Shown here: positions 13,147 through 23,828 of the stretch, one piece after another
How positions within the stretch are numbered: the first letter of the stretch is position 1
Layout of the letters: the number at the start of each line of letters is the position of its first letter
Assembly (NCBI GenBank): GCA_018873245.2
Contig: JAEMBT020000006.1
Span: 3,319,855-3,383,854 of the forward strand
Direction: 5' to 3'
DNA length: 64,000 nt
DNA from: Archegozetes longisetosus
Taxonomy: Eukaryota; Arthropoda; Arachnida; Sarcoptiformes; Trhypochthoniidae
Notes under the pieces: generated by a model
What the model was told of the DNA's origin: nothing
Database searches by the model: none
The model's input: the letters and a program-made list of their open reading frames with translations, nothing else
Made by a program: the position numbers and the translations under genes

Positions 13147-13847
13147 TTAGGATGTTTGATAAGTTCGTGTAATGAAGTACTTATAGTGATTTTTTCAAAG
13201 ATTTTTCAAAAAATTATTCAAATATGACCTAAATGATGATGATTGACCTGACTCATCAGTCAATATGACTTGCCAAAAGATTTTCGAATTTTTTCCTTCT
13301 CCAATGAAAAAGTGAAGAAAATGGCCAGTGAAGGCACTTTTTGAACTCAAATCTTTGCCACTTGAAGAATACTGCGTATAACTTGATGCTTTTTCTCCGC
13401 CAACACATTCACTAGTTCTGCTTACTGCCTGACCCGGTTGATCAGGTCTTCCCTCAACCCAAGATCAGGTCTTTCAAGAGGTTGTCGGCGGTGGATTAGA
13501 AAAGATCACAGTAAAATCCAAGTCTACAGTCGAAGTCCTCTGAATGAGAGATCCAAGCAACCAGGTCAGCCAGTTAGCTGAACATGTCAAAGTGTCAACT
13601 GGAAGAGCGCATCGAATTGTGTGCAATAACCTCGACATGGTAGAGGTTTGTCAAATGCATCATAATTTTGCTAATTTTCTATCTTTCGAGAATTCACAAA
13701 AAGGAATGCATCAAATCTTCGGCAAGTGCTGGAAACAGATGGGTTGGGTCAATCATCCTCATTTAGGTTATATTTAAATAATTTGTTGAAAAATCGCTGA
13801 AAAAATCACTGTTGTATTTCATTACATGAAGTTTTCAAACATACTAA
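13147..13847 (+). mobile_element. Internally deleted mariner-family transposon
   Basis: The element is 701 bp long and bounded by TA dinucleotides (13145-13146 and 13848-13849). Its terminal inverted repeats are about 100 bp (13147-13248 and 13747-13847) and start TTAGGATGTTTGATAAGTTC on the left and TTAGTATGTTTGAAAACTTC on the right. This agrees with the mariner end pattern TTAGG..G....AAGT. Between the repeats lies a remnant of a mariner transposase frame. A full-length mariner is about 1.3 kb, so roughly half is missing, including the catalytic DDD region. It cannot be autonomous. Confidence 0.85.
13466..13777 (+). pseudogene. Mariner transposase remnant (HTH fused to C-terminal stub)
   Basis: The frame ending at 13777 contains a helix-turn-helix-like segment (SNQVSQLAEHVKVSTGRAHR, then IVCNNLDM) matching the second N-terminal HTH of mariner/SETMAR transposases. 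An in-frame TGA precedes the ATG at 13544. After about 20 unrelated residues the frame continues as HQIFGKCWKQMGW, resembling the extreme C-terminus of these transposases. The catalytic core is absent. This is a fossil and not a functional gene. Confidence 0.7.
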
Positions 13848-15772
13848 TATTTCGTTTGTTTGGAATTAGAAATAATTTGCCCTCAACAGTTTAAAACTTT
13901 TGAATCATCTTTTGTTGAAATTTCTTATCTTATCCCAAATTATTAAAGTATAGAAGAGGTGAAATTTCCAACTCATGATCATTAAACTTAAAAGTTATTC
14001 TATACTTTAGGCCCCGAACGTTAGCTCATTCTTTCTCTTTTAACTTTCAATCATATGTCAACATTTAATTTTAGTTAATTAATTATGATTAATACATTGT
14101 ATGGCAAGCTATTAAATTAACGAGAAAGTTTCAAAGAATATTCAGCGGTCTTGTAAGTATGAACCACACTGTACATTTCTAAGGAAAACACGCTAACAAA
14201 TGCTTCATAGTAATTTTTGTGAACCAAAGTTTTCATCAGTAACTTGAAGCTCACAAAAGCTAATTCTCATAAGTTTCTAAGTTTTACGCACTTTCATTAA
14301 AAATGATAAAAGCAATAAAAATAATATTCGGAATAGAATTCTATATCGCTCTAATTTTAACTATATTTTCTGCTTCGAAAGTACAATAAAAATCTTGAAA
14401 ATCTTAGGAAAAATATAAAAGGCTTGTTGTCTAACAGTTCGATTTCATTCTTGATTTCAAGTAATTTGTTTAGGACTCATGTTGACTCAAATTACGCACT
14501 TCATTAAGCTATTTAAAAAATGAAAGTTTACAAACAATTTTATAGGATATAATCAAAACTTAAGTTCACTTACAAAACTACTAACAAAGCCATCATTATT
14601 TGCAAAATTTCTTATATTTGTCTGAAGAATACTTTTAATCAAAACTTAAAATAATACAGGCACTAAAAGCAAATAGTCTTTCGTGTCACATCAATTTTTT
14701 TAGTTTCTAATAGAGTGATCAGGTCATGTTTGATCCAGAGACCAACACTTTCAGCAGTATTGATGAACACCACTTGAGGCTTAAGTGTGATATAACCAAA
14801 TTACCGGTATTAGAAGGAACGCGAGTCTGGGTTTAAGATTTTTATAATTAAAACTTAAGCACTAAGGTTCTATTGGCTAAATCTAGAGTGGGTCTAAATA
14901 GAAGATTACAAGTTATAAATTTTTGAAAAGTCACCCTTAACTTAGATATTATTTGTGAATAAGGCTGTTTGTTTTAAAATAATTTTAGTTACATATTATA
15001 TAATTGTATCTCATAGGTTTCGGTCTCGCGGACTAAATTGTTAGCTGGGGCAAAAGATGAAGTAGCTTTCGCTCAAGTGGCACATAATCTTCATTAACAA
15101 GAAATTGGTGCGAGAACAAACAAATTGGACTTACAGATCATGCGATCAGAAACATTTCTCGATTTTTAGGTAAATTTGTTTATCTATAGTATGTTTGATT
15201 TAGGGATCCTGCCTCATTAAAGAATAGAGATAAGATTACACCCATCTAAAGGACAAAATTTTAATTCTAAATTTAACTTATCTTCAAGCGTGCATTTTTC
15301 ATCGGACTTCGCTGCTTTTGTAATTTTGTTGTGATTTCGATGAACTTTAAAAAATGAGTGCGAGAGAGATCAAAACTCAGTTAGTAAAACACTTCTGCCA
15401 AACATTATTTTAAAGCTTAAAAAGAACCCAATATTTCAGCAAGAGAAAATTTGATATAACTCTGATGACTTATCTTCAGAAAGGATATCTTATAGTCCTC
15501 CCCTAACAAGTTGAAGGATAGAAGAGATCCAAAAGAGGTCTGCTTTCCTTACAGGAGGATGGGTGAGAACCCTAGTTCGGTTCAAAAGCAGATCATGTCC
15601 TACATATTCTGATTTCAGCTATTAGTTTTTGAAGCTAGCCAGCTTTAAATGACGAATATTTACAGAGTTAAACAATCGCCGCAAATATTTGAATTGCAAA
15701 CGATATATGGCGATTATGTATCAATAGATTTGCTTATTTTTGTTATTAAAAATTGAATTGCGAATCAAACAA
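13848..15772. other. Intergenic stretch containing one dispersed repeat copy
   Basis: No supported gene. Contains the repeat copy at 14750-14967. Confidence 0.45.
14750..14967 (+). repeat. Dispersed repeat, copy 1
   Basis: This segment of about 218 bp runs from CAGCAGTATTGATGAAC to ATTTGTGAATAAGGC. It aligns along its whole length, with small gaps and by eye at roughly 75-80 percent identity, to the reverse complement of 30571-30788. The shared blocks include GGCTAAATCT, TCTAAATAGAAGATTA and TTTTGAAAAGTCA. Neither copy shows terminal inverted repeats or coding sequence. Class unknown. Confidence 0.7.
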
Positions 15773-16705
15773 AATGCATTTTATAATAATCTTGTTGCTT
15801 ATAACTATTCAGCCTTATTACAATTGCAAATGTGAAGGTACGTTCAAGTATGAGATAAAGCGAACACATTTTCTGCGACTTACTCGAATTTTTAGAATCT
15901 CTTACATAGCAAAATATAGTCTTCAGACTCGCCATTTAGTATATTCTGTTCCATACATTTTGGCAACAAACAAGATTTTTCAGTTAATGTAAAGCAAACA
16001 TCTCTTGTGAAATGTGACCTCCGTTCATAAAGAGAAGATTGTCAAGTTTAAAATTACTGAATAGAGTCTTAATAATTAACGAACTAGCCAGTGGTTACTT
16101 TGAGGCAAACAAAGTTCGTACTGATTCCAACTATACAAATATCAGGATTAGTTAATAGTTATAGATTGATAGTGATATAAACATAGGGCAGAGATTTTAG
16201 TTATATAGAAATATGGAGTGCAACACATTTTGCTTTTACTGATGAATTAGTTAAAACCATCAACTCAATACTGAATTGGGTTATAAAAGAGTAAAGTATT
16301 ATGTTGCATATCCTAAAACACACTAACCAAACTCTCCATTCATTTTCAGTAGAATATGTAGAACAGTAGGATCAGGACCATCACGGATTGGGAAAGAGCC
16401 AGACTGTGAGTTTTATAAACACTTTATCAGAGGTTTAATGAAAGGCACTGAATATGCGACTGTTGTAAAGGCTTACAATTCCAAAGGAAGCGAACCAAAT
16501 TCATATGAAAGGGTTACTCAGACAATTGATGGTGATTTTTCATTAGCCCATAATTTGAGTTCTATTGACTCGACAAGTAATATATCACTGCGTTGAAACC
16601 ATAAAGACGTTGATGATTCACATTCGTCAGTAGTTCTACTGCTCAATACAAGAAGGAAGAAGATCATGAATTAAATAGAATTTCAGCAACACTTAGAGCA
16701 GCCAA

Positions 16706-16738
<33 letters not shown>

Positions 16739-17015
16739 CACTAGTTCTTGTCTTTCTCAAAGTGTTTATAAAATTAGCCATTCTGGAGATAATAACTTGT
16801 ATTTATCTGCTCTATGTCCTGGATGTTTCATCAAACACCTGATCTAGAACCTGAATAGCCAGAGAGATATATTGAATACAATGGTGAAGACGACAATGAC
16901 CAGACTTGTGTTCTGAAATATAGTCCAGGTCTGCTTTTCAATTCGAGTAGACTGACTTGTGATTATGATGAACTTGCTTATAGTGCTGCAGAAGAGAATT
17001 TCTAGAAATTTTCCA
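15773..17015 (+). pseudogene. Decayed gene for a secreted FnIII-like / Thr-rich / chitin-binding protein (copy 1)
   Basis: A signal-peptide exon starts at 15773 (MHFIIILLLITIQPYY) and ends at a GTACGT donor (15838). A downstream acceptor (TTTTTCAG, ending at about 15984) restores phase with VNVKQTSLVKCDLR before stops. Fibronectin-III-like sequence follows in broken frames, most clearly RGLMKGTEYATVVKAYNSKG at about 16430-16490. Next come a poly-Thr run encoded by (ACT)n, then a cysteine-containing region with LCPGCFIKHL, and, one frame over, a peritrophin-like end (SPGLLFNSSRLTCDY). Stops and at least one shift between the cysteine blocks show decay. The paralogue at about 20.8-21.3 kb supports the reading. 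The intact ancestor was probably a secreted mucin-like chitin-binding protein. Confidence 0.6.
16707..16739 (+). repeat. (ACT)n trinucleotide microsatellite
   Basis: About eleven ACT units encode Thr in the frame of the surrounding pseudogene. It therefore probably arose by expansion inside a Thr-rich linker. Confidence 0.9.
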
Positions 17016-20000
17016 ACACTACTTGTTTGTCCTGTTAGAAGTTGAACTACTCTTGAGTTCAAGATATGAGTTTAAACTTAAGCACGATTCTCATAGAAAG
17101 TTAAATTCAGAGAATTTTTTTGTTTCCAGAATAAAGCAACATTACTGAATAGCTATTTTATTGAATTCTAGAAATATTTCTTTTAACTATCCAAATACAC
17201 ACTTGAAAATATTCAACAAGATTCAGTGATTAAATATTCCATCAACAATTCTCAATTCATAAATTCAGATATTTTGAAGATTCAGAATAAAAATAAGCAT
17301 TTCATAAAGAAATGTATTTTTTGTACTAAAAATGTTCAAAGCCTGATATTTAGGCCTACAGTTTGAGGCCTGAGCGTAAAGTTACGCAGGTGGCATCGCT
17401 AAATCCGATCCATTACATTTTTGTTATAATATCTCAAGTCAAAGTTTTTTAAACATGTCTTATTGTTTTTGTTTAGATAACAAATTTGGCGATAATGAAT
17501 AATTCAAATGCTAAAATCGATAAAAAAATTGTTGCTGTATTACTTCCAAATAGCATGCAGTTAGAGTTGCCATCTCTCAATATTTTACTTAAGTTTCAAG
17601 ATTTTTTCATTTTACGTGAGTTTTAGAGTATCATCCACATTTTTCAAATGCAAAGTCTTCGGAAAGTTGTAAATTTATGATAGTTTTTTGAAGTTTATCC
17701 ATTTTATTAAATCGAACAACAAGTTCTCATATTTATTCGAATTGAAGAATCTGAAAGTTTAGTCTTCAAGTTCCAAAACGTTAAAAAAATACACGAAAAC
17801 CTCTCTTTGCAATAATTTTACAAGGTTTTTCCTGGCTTAAGGTGACAACCCTAAAATCAGGTATTAATCGAACGATATTAGAGATATTACTCTCTGTTCA
17901 AGATAGTTTTTATGAATACTTGATCTACTCGTAAAATCAATCCGATTCTATTTAAGATCTATATAAGTTCCCAACATTTTTAATAAAGTTAATAAAAGAG
18001 TTGAAATCAAACTTCTTAATATTTCTTAATTTTAATCTTCACTATTATCTATAATTAATAATCTACTCATGAAATTATAACTCATCATACTATTTTTTAA
18101 AAGCGTTTATTGATAATTTATTATCTAGTACTATAAGATTCATCTCAAGTTGTTTCTCATTAGTACAACATTTGATAAGATCAGACTTAAATGTGAGTTA
18201 TGAACTACTTACAAACATAAAAAATTAATTATGAATGTAAAAACGTTTGGTGATTAATCTTAATGTAAGGTAAAAGATCACTGAATAAAATATAAGATAA
18301 TGTAGTAAATGTTCTTATCGGTCAGGAGGAAACTAATATTCATAATTAAAAAGGTGAATTGGGATATAAATTTTTTAATAAAGAATTTTTCGTTTTTAAT
18401 CTTTATGAAAAGAAGGTTGTAACAGATATTACATTATTCGTTGATTCCTAGCATTATTTGCAAATAAGAATGCTAAAAATTTGGAAAATGTTACAAACTA
18501 GCAATTACCAAGCTCAATGACAGCAAACTCAACTTGAGAAGACTAAGAAATTTTATTCATAAGCCATGAAATTCACCAATTTTCTTGATTTTCAAATTAG
18601 CTTTTAATTTAAATATTGAGAACAAATTCGAAACAACTCATATCTCGGTTCTGGATTTAAATTCTTAGATTGAATATTCCTAAACATACTGCTTTACGAC
18701 TAAAAATAAGCTGAACAGAAAAATCACATTAAAGCTAATTATCTCATTCTCTATTTTTGTTTCACTGTACATAAAACTCAGGATGGGTATGAAATATTTA
18801 TTTTATTAAATTTATTCACATAAAGATTTTAGGTAATGTATCCACTCTGGTTTAATTGAAAACTTTATTCAATGTAGTTTGTGATGTATATATATCAGGC
18901 TTGGAAAGCGAAAATACTTCTTTGCTTGTATGAAAAACAAAAGGGCTTATAGAAGACAAAAGTTGAAGTTTAACCGAAAACTAATACTCATAATCGAATA
19001 TTGGTATTTGGCCAATTTAACTTAGTGATGACGAGTTTGTGTATAATCAAATGTTGTCTAAAACCGAATCAGAGTTTGTGCTTTTATCAATTAAGTGCCC
19101 TCAAAATACAAAATTGTTTTTTAAACATCCATTAAACCTTTTAAATGGCTGGATATTTCAAAGGTTAAACCAAAACAAAATAAAAAGTAAAATACAGACA
19201 AAAGAGCTTATTAATGAAGTGAAGTTAAAGCCCCTATATTGAAAGGCAAACAATATTTTACTTGTAAATCTGGAAATATATAATCCCGCGAGAGATCGAA
19301 TTAATGATATTAATCGTAATTGTGATATAGAATGTAAAACAATTTTGAGTGATCAAAAGTAAGAGATTTTTAATCGTCATAATTTATTAAGAAATCACGA
19401 AGGCAATACCATTTCCTCAAACCTATTGTAATTCCGGTAATGAATAATAAGAAAATTCAGAAATTCGAGTATTTTGTCGAAACTCAACTTAAGAAAAATG
19501 AGATAAAATTTTCATTTTCAAAACATTTAATAGTTTAAAAAATAGATGTTTTAAGTTTTTATAACAAGCATTGATGTTTTAATAGCTCTTAATAACTGAA
19601 ATATTATTTCAAGTTTGGAAAACCTTCTTTCTTTTTAAAATAGAACTCTAAGCATTTTGAAAAATATTCGATAATCAGAAAATCTTAAAATAATTCACAA
19701 TTTCTCGTATATAGAAAATGTTAGTCGAGTCAAAGTTCGCCAGAAAGTATTTTTGAAAATTTTCAGTATCAAAATAGGTGCTTTAAGGCAAAAGTATTAA
19801 CAAATCATACAGATTCTAATGATATGAGAGGCAAACATGATTCTAGATTTAACAAAACTCCTTATATCGCACATGAATATGTAAAAGATTTTATATCATT
19901 ACCGACTAAGCGAACGGATTACTGGGAGAATAGAAGCAAAATTTACATATCAATTTAATCTGAAGTGTTGCTAATATTCTTAGATTTCTTAGATTTATAT

Positions 20001-20117
20001 ACAAATCACAAAATTAGCCTTCGTACAAAGTGTTTTCTATAATATTCAAAACTTGGTGGTTATAAATCAAGATTTTTGAAGAAAAATATAGAAGAAATTT
20101 ACGATAATTTTTAATTC
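17016..20117. other. Intergenic stretch, one possible MITE, no gene seen
   Basis: Apart from the inverted-repeat pair at 17562-17853, I see nothing supported. The ORF at 19039-19242 has no motif and sits in AT-rich sequence. Confidence 0.45.
17562..17853. repeat. Possible MITE with TAGAGTTGCCA / TAGGGTTGTCA ends
   Basis: The left end is TAGAGTTGCCATCTC. The reverse complement of the right end is TTAGGGTTGTCACC. The span is about 292 bp with no coding sequence. The terminal decamer resembles the pair at 5573-6084. Confidence 0.35.
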
Positions 20118-20121
20118 TTAA

Positions 20122-20587
20122 CCCTTCGTCACAAAGAAATTGAATCAATGAGTAAAATAAAAAGGGTTAAAATGAAAATGTTACCCCATGTCTTTACGCT
20201 TTATATCTGTTCCAGGTTAGTCCGGAATGTTTTCAGAATGAAAGTTACCCCTATTTTTAATGTTTTCATTAATTATTTATTTAAATCTATTATTATCTGC
20301 TACAGCGTCATCAGCTGTTCAATTGCTTGTAGCGAAATTGACAGCGCAGCGATAGACTATAGTGATAAAGCACCCTAAATGACTGTGATCAAAATGAACA
20401 TGTAATAAATTACTAATTTTTGTAAAATAAAGTTATAATTCCAAATTAATCAATATTTTTGTGATTTATAGTCAATATATGACTGAGGAATAGCTAAATT
20501 TTCAAGAAATGACGACATTCTGTTGATTTTAGCGAGATTTTTAAAGTCAAACTTGGGAACATTTTGCCCCACAGTTGTGACGAAGGG
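20122..20587. mobile_element. piggyBac-type MITE flanked by TTAA
   Basis: Perfect 13-bp terminal inverted repeats, CCCTTCGTCACAA, are directly flanked on both sides by TTAA (20118-20121 and 20588-20591). TTAA target sites and ends beginning CCC are hallmarks of the piggyBac superfamily. A second inverted match (AAAATGTT followed by a CC-rich run) lies just inside each end. The 466-bp interior holds only a 76-codon frame without transposase motifs, so the element is non-autonomous. Confidence 0.8.
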
Positions 20588-20704
20588 TTAATACATAAGA
20601 AATAAATGAATTTTGTGCATTACACAATGTTTTGCATACTTTTGAGCGATAGTGTATATTAAATCAAAGCTCTAGAGAAGAATGTAAACTTATTCTGATG
20701 GCAA

Positions 20705-21295
20705 ATCCAAGATTCAGATGAAGGTAAATCCGCTGGTGTCTTTATCTGAACAGTAACAATAATTTCTATTGACACACCACCAATTGACACCAGTATCGGA
20801 AATGTCTGAGCGGAGGAATTCCAAAATTACTTTTTTGTTAAATGGAATATCAATAAAAAAATATGTGATATACCTATATTTACAACGCATAACAAAATAA
20901 CAACTATACCAAAAACACGAACCACTCAACCAACAATGACAACAATTTCTGCATCAATAGCTGCCTAATCGACTAAACTCACAACGCGTAAAAATCTACT
21001 AAACCAACAATTATTACAGCAACCACTACGACGGCCACTGTCACCACATTTCCATCACCTGCCTGTGAATATAACGATACTGAAGACAATAACTTGGACA
21101 TATTTTCTCTATGTTCTGGGTGTTCCATCAAACATCTAGTCGCAAACCCGAATAGCCAGGAAAGATATATTGGATGCAATGGTGGAGATACTAATGACCA
21201 TAATTGTTTTCAGAATTGTAGTCCAGGTTGTTTTTCAATTCAAGCAAGTTGACTTGCGACTATGGTGGACTCGTTTGCTCAGTCACAATTTTAAA
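20705..21295 (+). pseudogene. Decayed Thr-rich chitin-binding (CBM14-like) protein gene, copy 2
   Basis: A mostly continuous frame broken by a few stops reads a lead-in (EEFQNYFFVKWNINKK). It continues through a Thr-rich linker (ITTIPKTRTTQPTMTT, later ATTTTATVTTFPSP) and then a cysteine-rich domain starting ACEYNDTEDNN. The cysteines continue as LCSGCSIKHL, YIGCNGG, HNCFQNCSPG and, after a one-base shift at about 21228-21236, FNSSKLTCDYGGLVC. The CSPGxxFN...LTCDY..LVC ending is characteristic of peritrophin-A/CBM14 modules, secreted domains that bind chitin in gut linings and cuticle. Compared with copy 1 at 16.9 kb, one base is missing in the run before TTCAATTC. No signal-peptide exon was found for this copy. 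Confidence 0.6.
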
Positions 21296-21528
21296 TATCC
21301 TAAAGTTTAAAATTCTCTATATCATTTTTTTAATTTATTATGCTTTTTATCAACAGTTATATCACAGAAATTTATGCTTGACTTAAAGAAACCTGTGAAT
21401 CAATCACTTTAATGAAATGTTGACAAAGTCTTGAAATTTCCTCTAACCAGTATTAGTTTATAAAAATTTGATCATTCGGTTGGTGCAATATATATCCGAG
21501 AATCTCCAAAACGTGAAGTGATTCAATG

Positions 21529-21720
21529 GTAGCGTTGCTAAACGTCCTGGAATTGACCGGTACAGTCAGTATAATTTAACCTCTGAGTTCTTACAGAAGA
21601 AAGGGGTCCAAATGCCTGGGAATAATTTTTGATACTTTTGGACCCATTTCTTCTGTAGGAACTCAGAGGTTAATTTATACTGACTATAGCGACCAATTCC
21701 GGGACGTTTGGCAACGCTAC
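21529..21720. repeat. Foldback element (192 bp, arms about 85 bp)
   Basis: The sequence from GTAGCGTTGCTAAACGTCCT to the central GGTCCAAA reads back as its near-perfect reverse complement ending GGACGTTTGGCAACGCTAC. The loop is about 20 bp. The flanks carry TCAAT on both sides, a possible target duplication with an extra G on the left. The ORF across it is an artefact of the palindrome. Confidence 0.8.
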
Positions 21721-22336
21721 TCAATAAACATAGGATTTTGGACATTCCGAAGTAATTTATTTTCACAGTTCTGTTAGAAAGGAATTCACAATCTTAATCA
21801 AACGCTGGCAACAATACTTAAATACAGTACATATATCAAGTAATAATAATGACCGTATTCTGTCAGTGCGATACCTTTAAAAGTCTATGTTAATCTAACG
21901 GACTGGTGCTAGCGATAATCCAGTTGGTTAAAACCAGTATGACTTATGGGTTTGAGCTTATTTTCTTGATCGAGAATGGCCACTGTTCACTTTGTTGGTG
22001 ATAAATTAATTTTTTTGAGGGATCTCTTTACGAAGGGATTTCTCGCTAACATCCCCTTTTATATAGATAAACAAATGTCGAACTTCTTTATGAAAGTAAT
22101 ATGACCAGCAACGATGGGTCTTTCCCCTAGTATTGAATTAATTCATACTTAATAAATTAATTGCACTTTTTTATCTAAATAGTTGCTTATGATATACTAA
22201 TCAAATATCGCTTGAGATCTTAATTGAATGTTTTAATTGAAGTATTCTGTTAAAAGAAAGCCTACCTTCAATTAAAGAGAGAATGATCGACTTTTGTTTA
22301 CACTGAGTATTTGTATAGTTGATAAGTTCTTAAGTG

Positions 22337-22733
22337 CAGTCTCGGGATTTATTTTTGAGACACAATATGCAACCTTTCATACAACTTATATTAACTAAAT
22401 AAATAAATATAGCTAAAACTAAGTGAAATATAACCAAGCAAAAAAATATAACTTTTCTCAATTCAATCAATATTAAACAAGAATTGATGTAAATCTAAAA
22501 GCGAGTCGCACCATCGTTCTTATCCAGTATTTCTTGATAATTATCAGCCATTGAGAGAGCTAAGTTTTCCAAATGCATTATGTTAATATTCAGTTCGTTC
22601 CAATTTTTATTGTGAATCTAAGCTTTTCACAAATTAAAGGTTTGATATGAATTGGTCAGTAAAGTGCATATTATTTGACTAAGAATTTTATGAAAGGTTG
22701 CATACAGTGTCTCAAAAATAAATCCAAAGAGTG
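22337..22733. repeat. MITE with CAGTCTCGGGATT ends, copy 1
   Basis: The left terminus CAGTCTCGGGATTTATTTTT, continuing GAGACAC..TATGCAACCTTTCATA, is matched by the reverse complement of the right terminus (TATGAAAGGTTGCATA...GTGTCTCAAAAATAAATCC). The span is 397 bp. The same termini bound the element at 55667-56006, so this is a family. No transposase is encoded. Confidence 0.7.
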
Positions 22734-23791
22734 TACTAAAATTCAGTTTCTAAAGATCCAAATTGTGGTGGTAAAAGACTTTAAGATTTAATAGGTGATA
22801 ATTTTAAGTGTATAAGTGAAAGCTATGCAGTATTAAGAAAAACTGCTTCAAAGTTTTACTTAACTTTAATGCTGAATAAGTGATCATTTAATAATCAAAT
22901 CTTTGTTTCAAGAGAAATACGAAATCAGAAATATGAAGGAAAATTTGAAGAATTGATTCACATAATAATTTCAAGAAGTTAGACTCATTTATCTACCTAC
23001 TGTTGGCACTCGTTGAATTTTAAGCCTTGTTAAACGCATGTAACCTAACTTAACTTAAATAACACTATTTTGAGATCTATTGTAGAGTACGCTACAGAAT
23101 AGTATTAATTGATTGCTTACTAATGAATTTACAAATACGAGTTCATTTTAGACTGTTAATAAAGTAAAATTTATTGGTAATATCCAGTATATTGTTACAG
23201 CATTGTTATTACCACGCACCACATTAACGCATAAATCAATTTTCACTGATAAAGTTTACTATTAATTTTCGTTGAGTTTATGAAATATTGATGGATTAGA
23301 TTAGGTTTTCTTCAGCTTTGTCAGCGTTATTCAATGATTTTGTTTAGATTAAGTTCTACTATTAAATTCAATTATTGGCCTACCAGAATGGCATGTATAA
23401 TTCTTAATTAGGAAATTCGTTACTCTTAATGCTATAACACTATATTCTGATATGGTAACGGTTACGTGGTAATGCTTAAGAACTCTAGAAATAAATCACT
23501 CAATCATTTAAGCTGCTACATAAATTCTGCCTCGAACACTAAAGCCTTTTTAAGCTTTCTTTAATCACGTAGACCACTAGTCAAATAGGAGTTATCTGAA
23601 ATACAACTAAAGCTTCACTGTTTCATCTATTAGATTGCAGTTCACATTATATTCAGTTCAATACTCCAAAATTGATTAATTACTGATATTCAGAGATGAT
23701 AGCAGTGATGACAAAGTTTTTGAAGAGATAGGGAAATTATTGCAAGTTGATCTTCTATACAAATAGATTAATTGTAACATTCTCGAGAATA

Positions 23792-23828
23792 GGGTAACAA
23801 GACGTCCTGGTATTTCCGGTATGTTACC
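23792..23828. repeat. Small inverted repeat related to the 21.5-kb foldback ends
   Basis: GGTAACA and TGTTACC bracket the core AGACGTCCTGG...CCGGTA. This resembles GCTAAACGTCCTGGAATTG with CCGGTA at the end of the foldback at 21529. It is probably a solo terminus or a relic of the same family. Confidence 0.35.

Noticed and set aside
16844..17062. 72-codon minus-strand ORF
   Set aside because: It lies opposite the decayed chitin-binding domain, and the plus-strand reading explains the conserved bases.
20714..21179. Two minus-strand ORFs of 71 and 66 codons
   Set aside because: They are antisense to pseudogene copy 2, whose plus-strand reading matches the other copy.
21566..21766. 66-codon minus-strand ORF
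   Set aside because: It is created by reading through a foldback palindrome.
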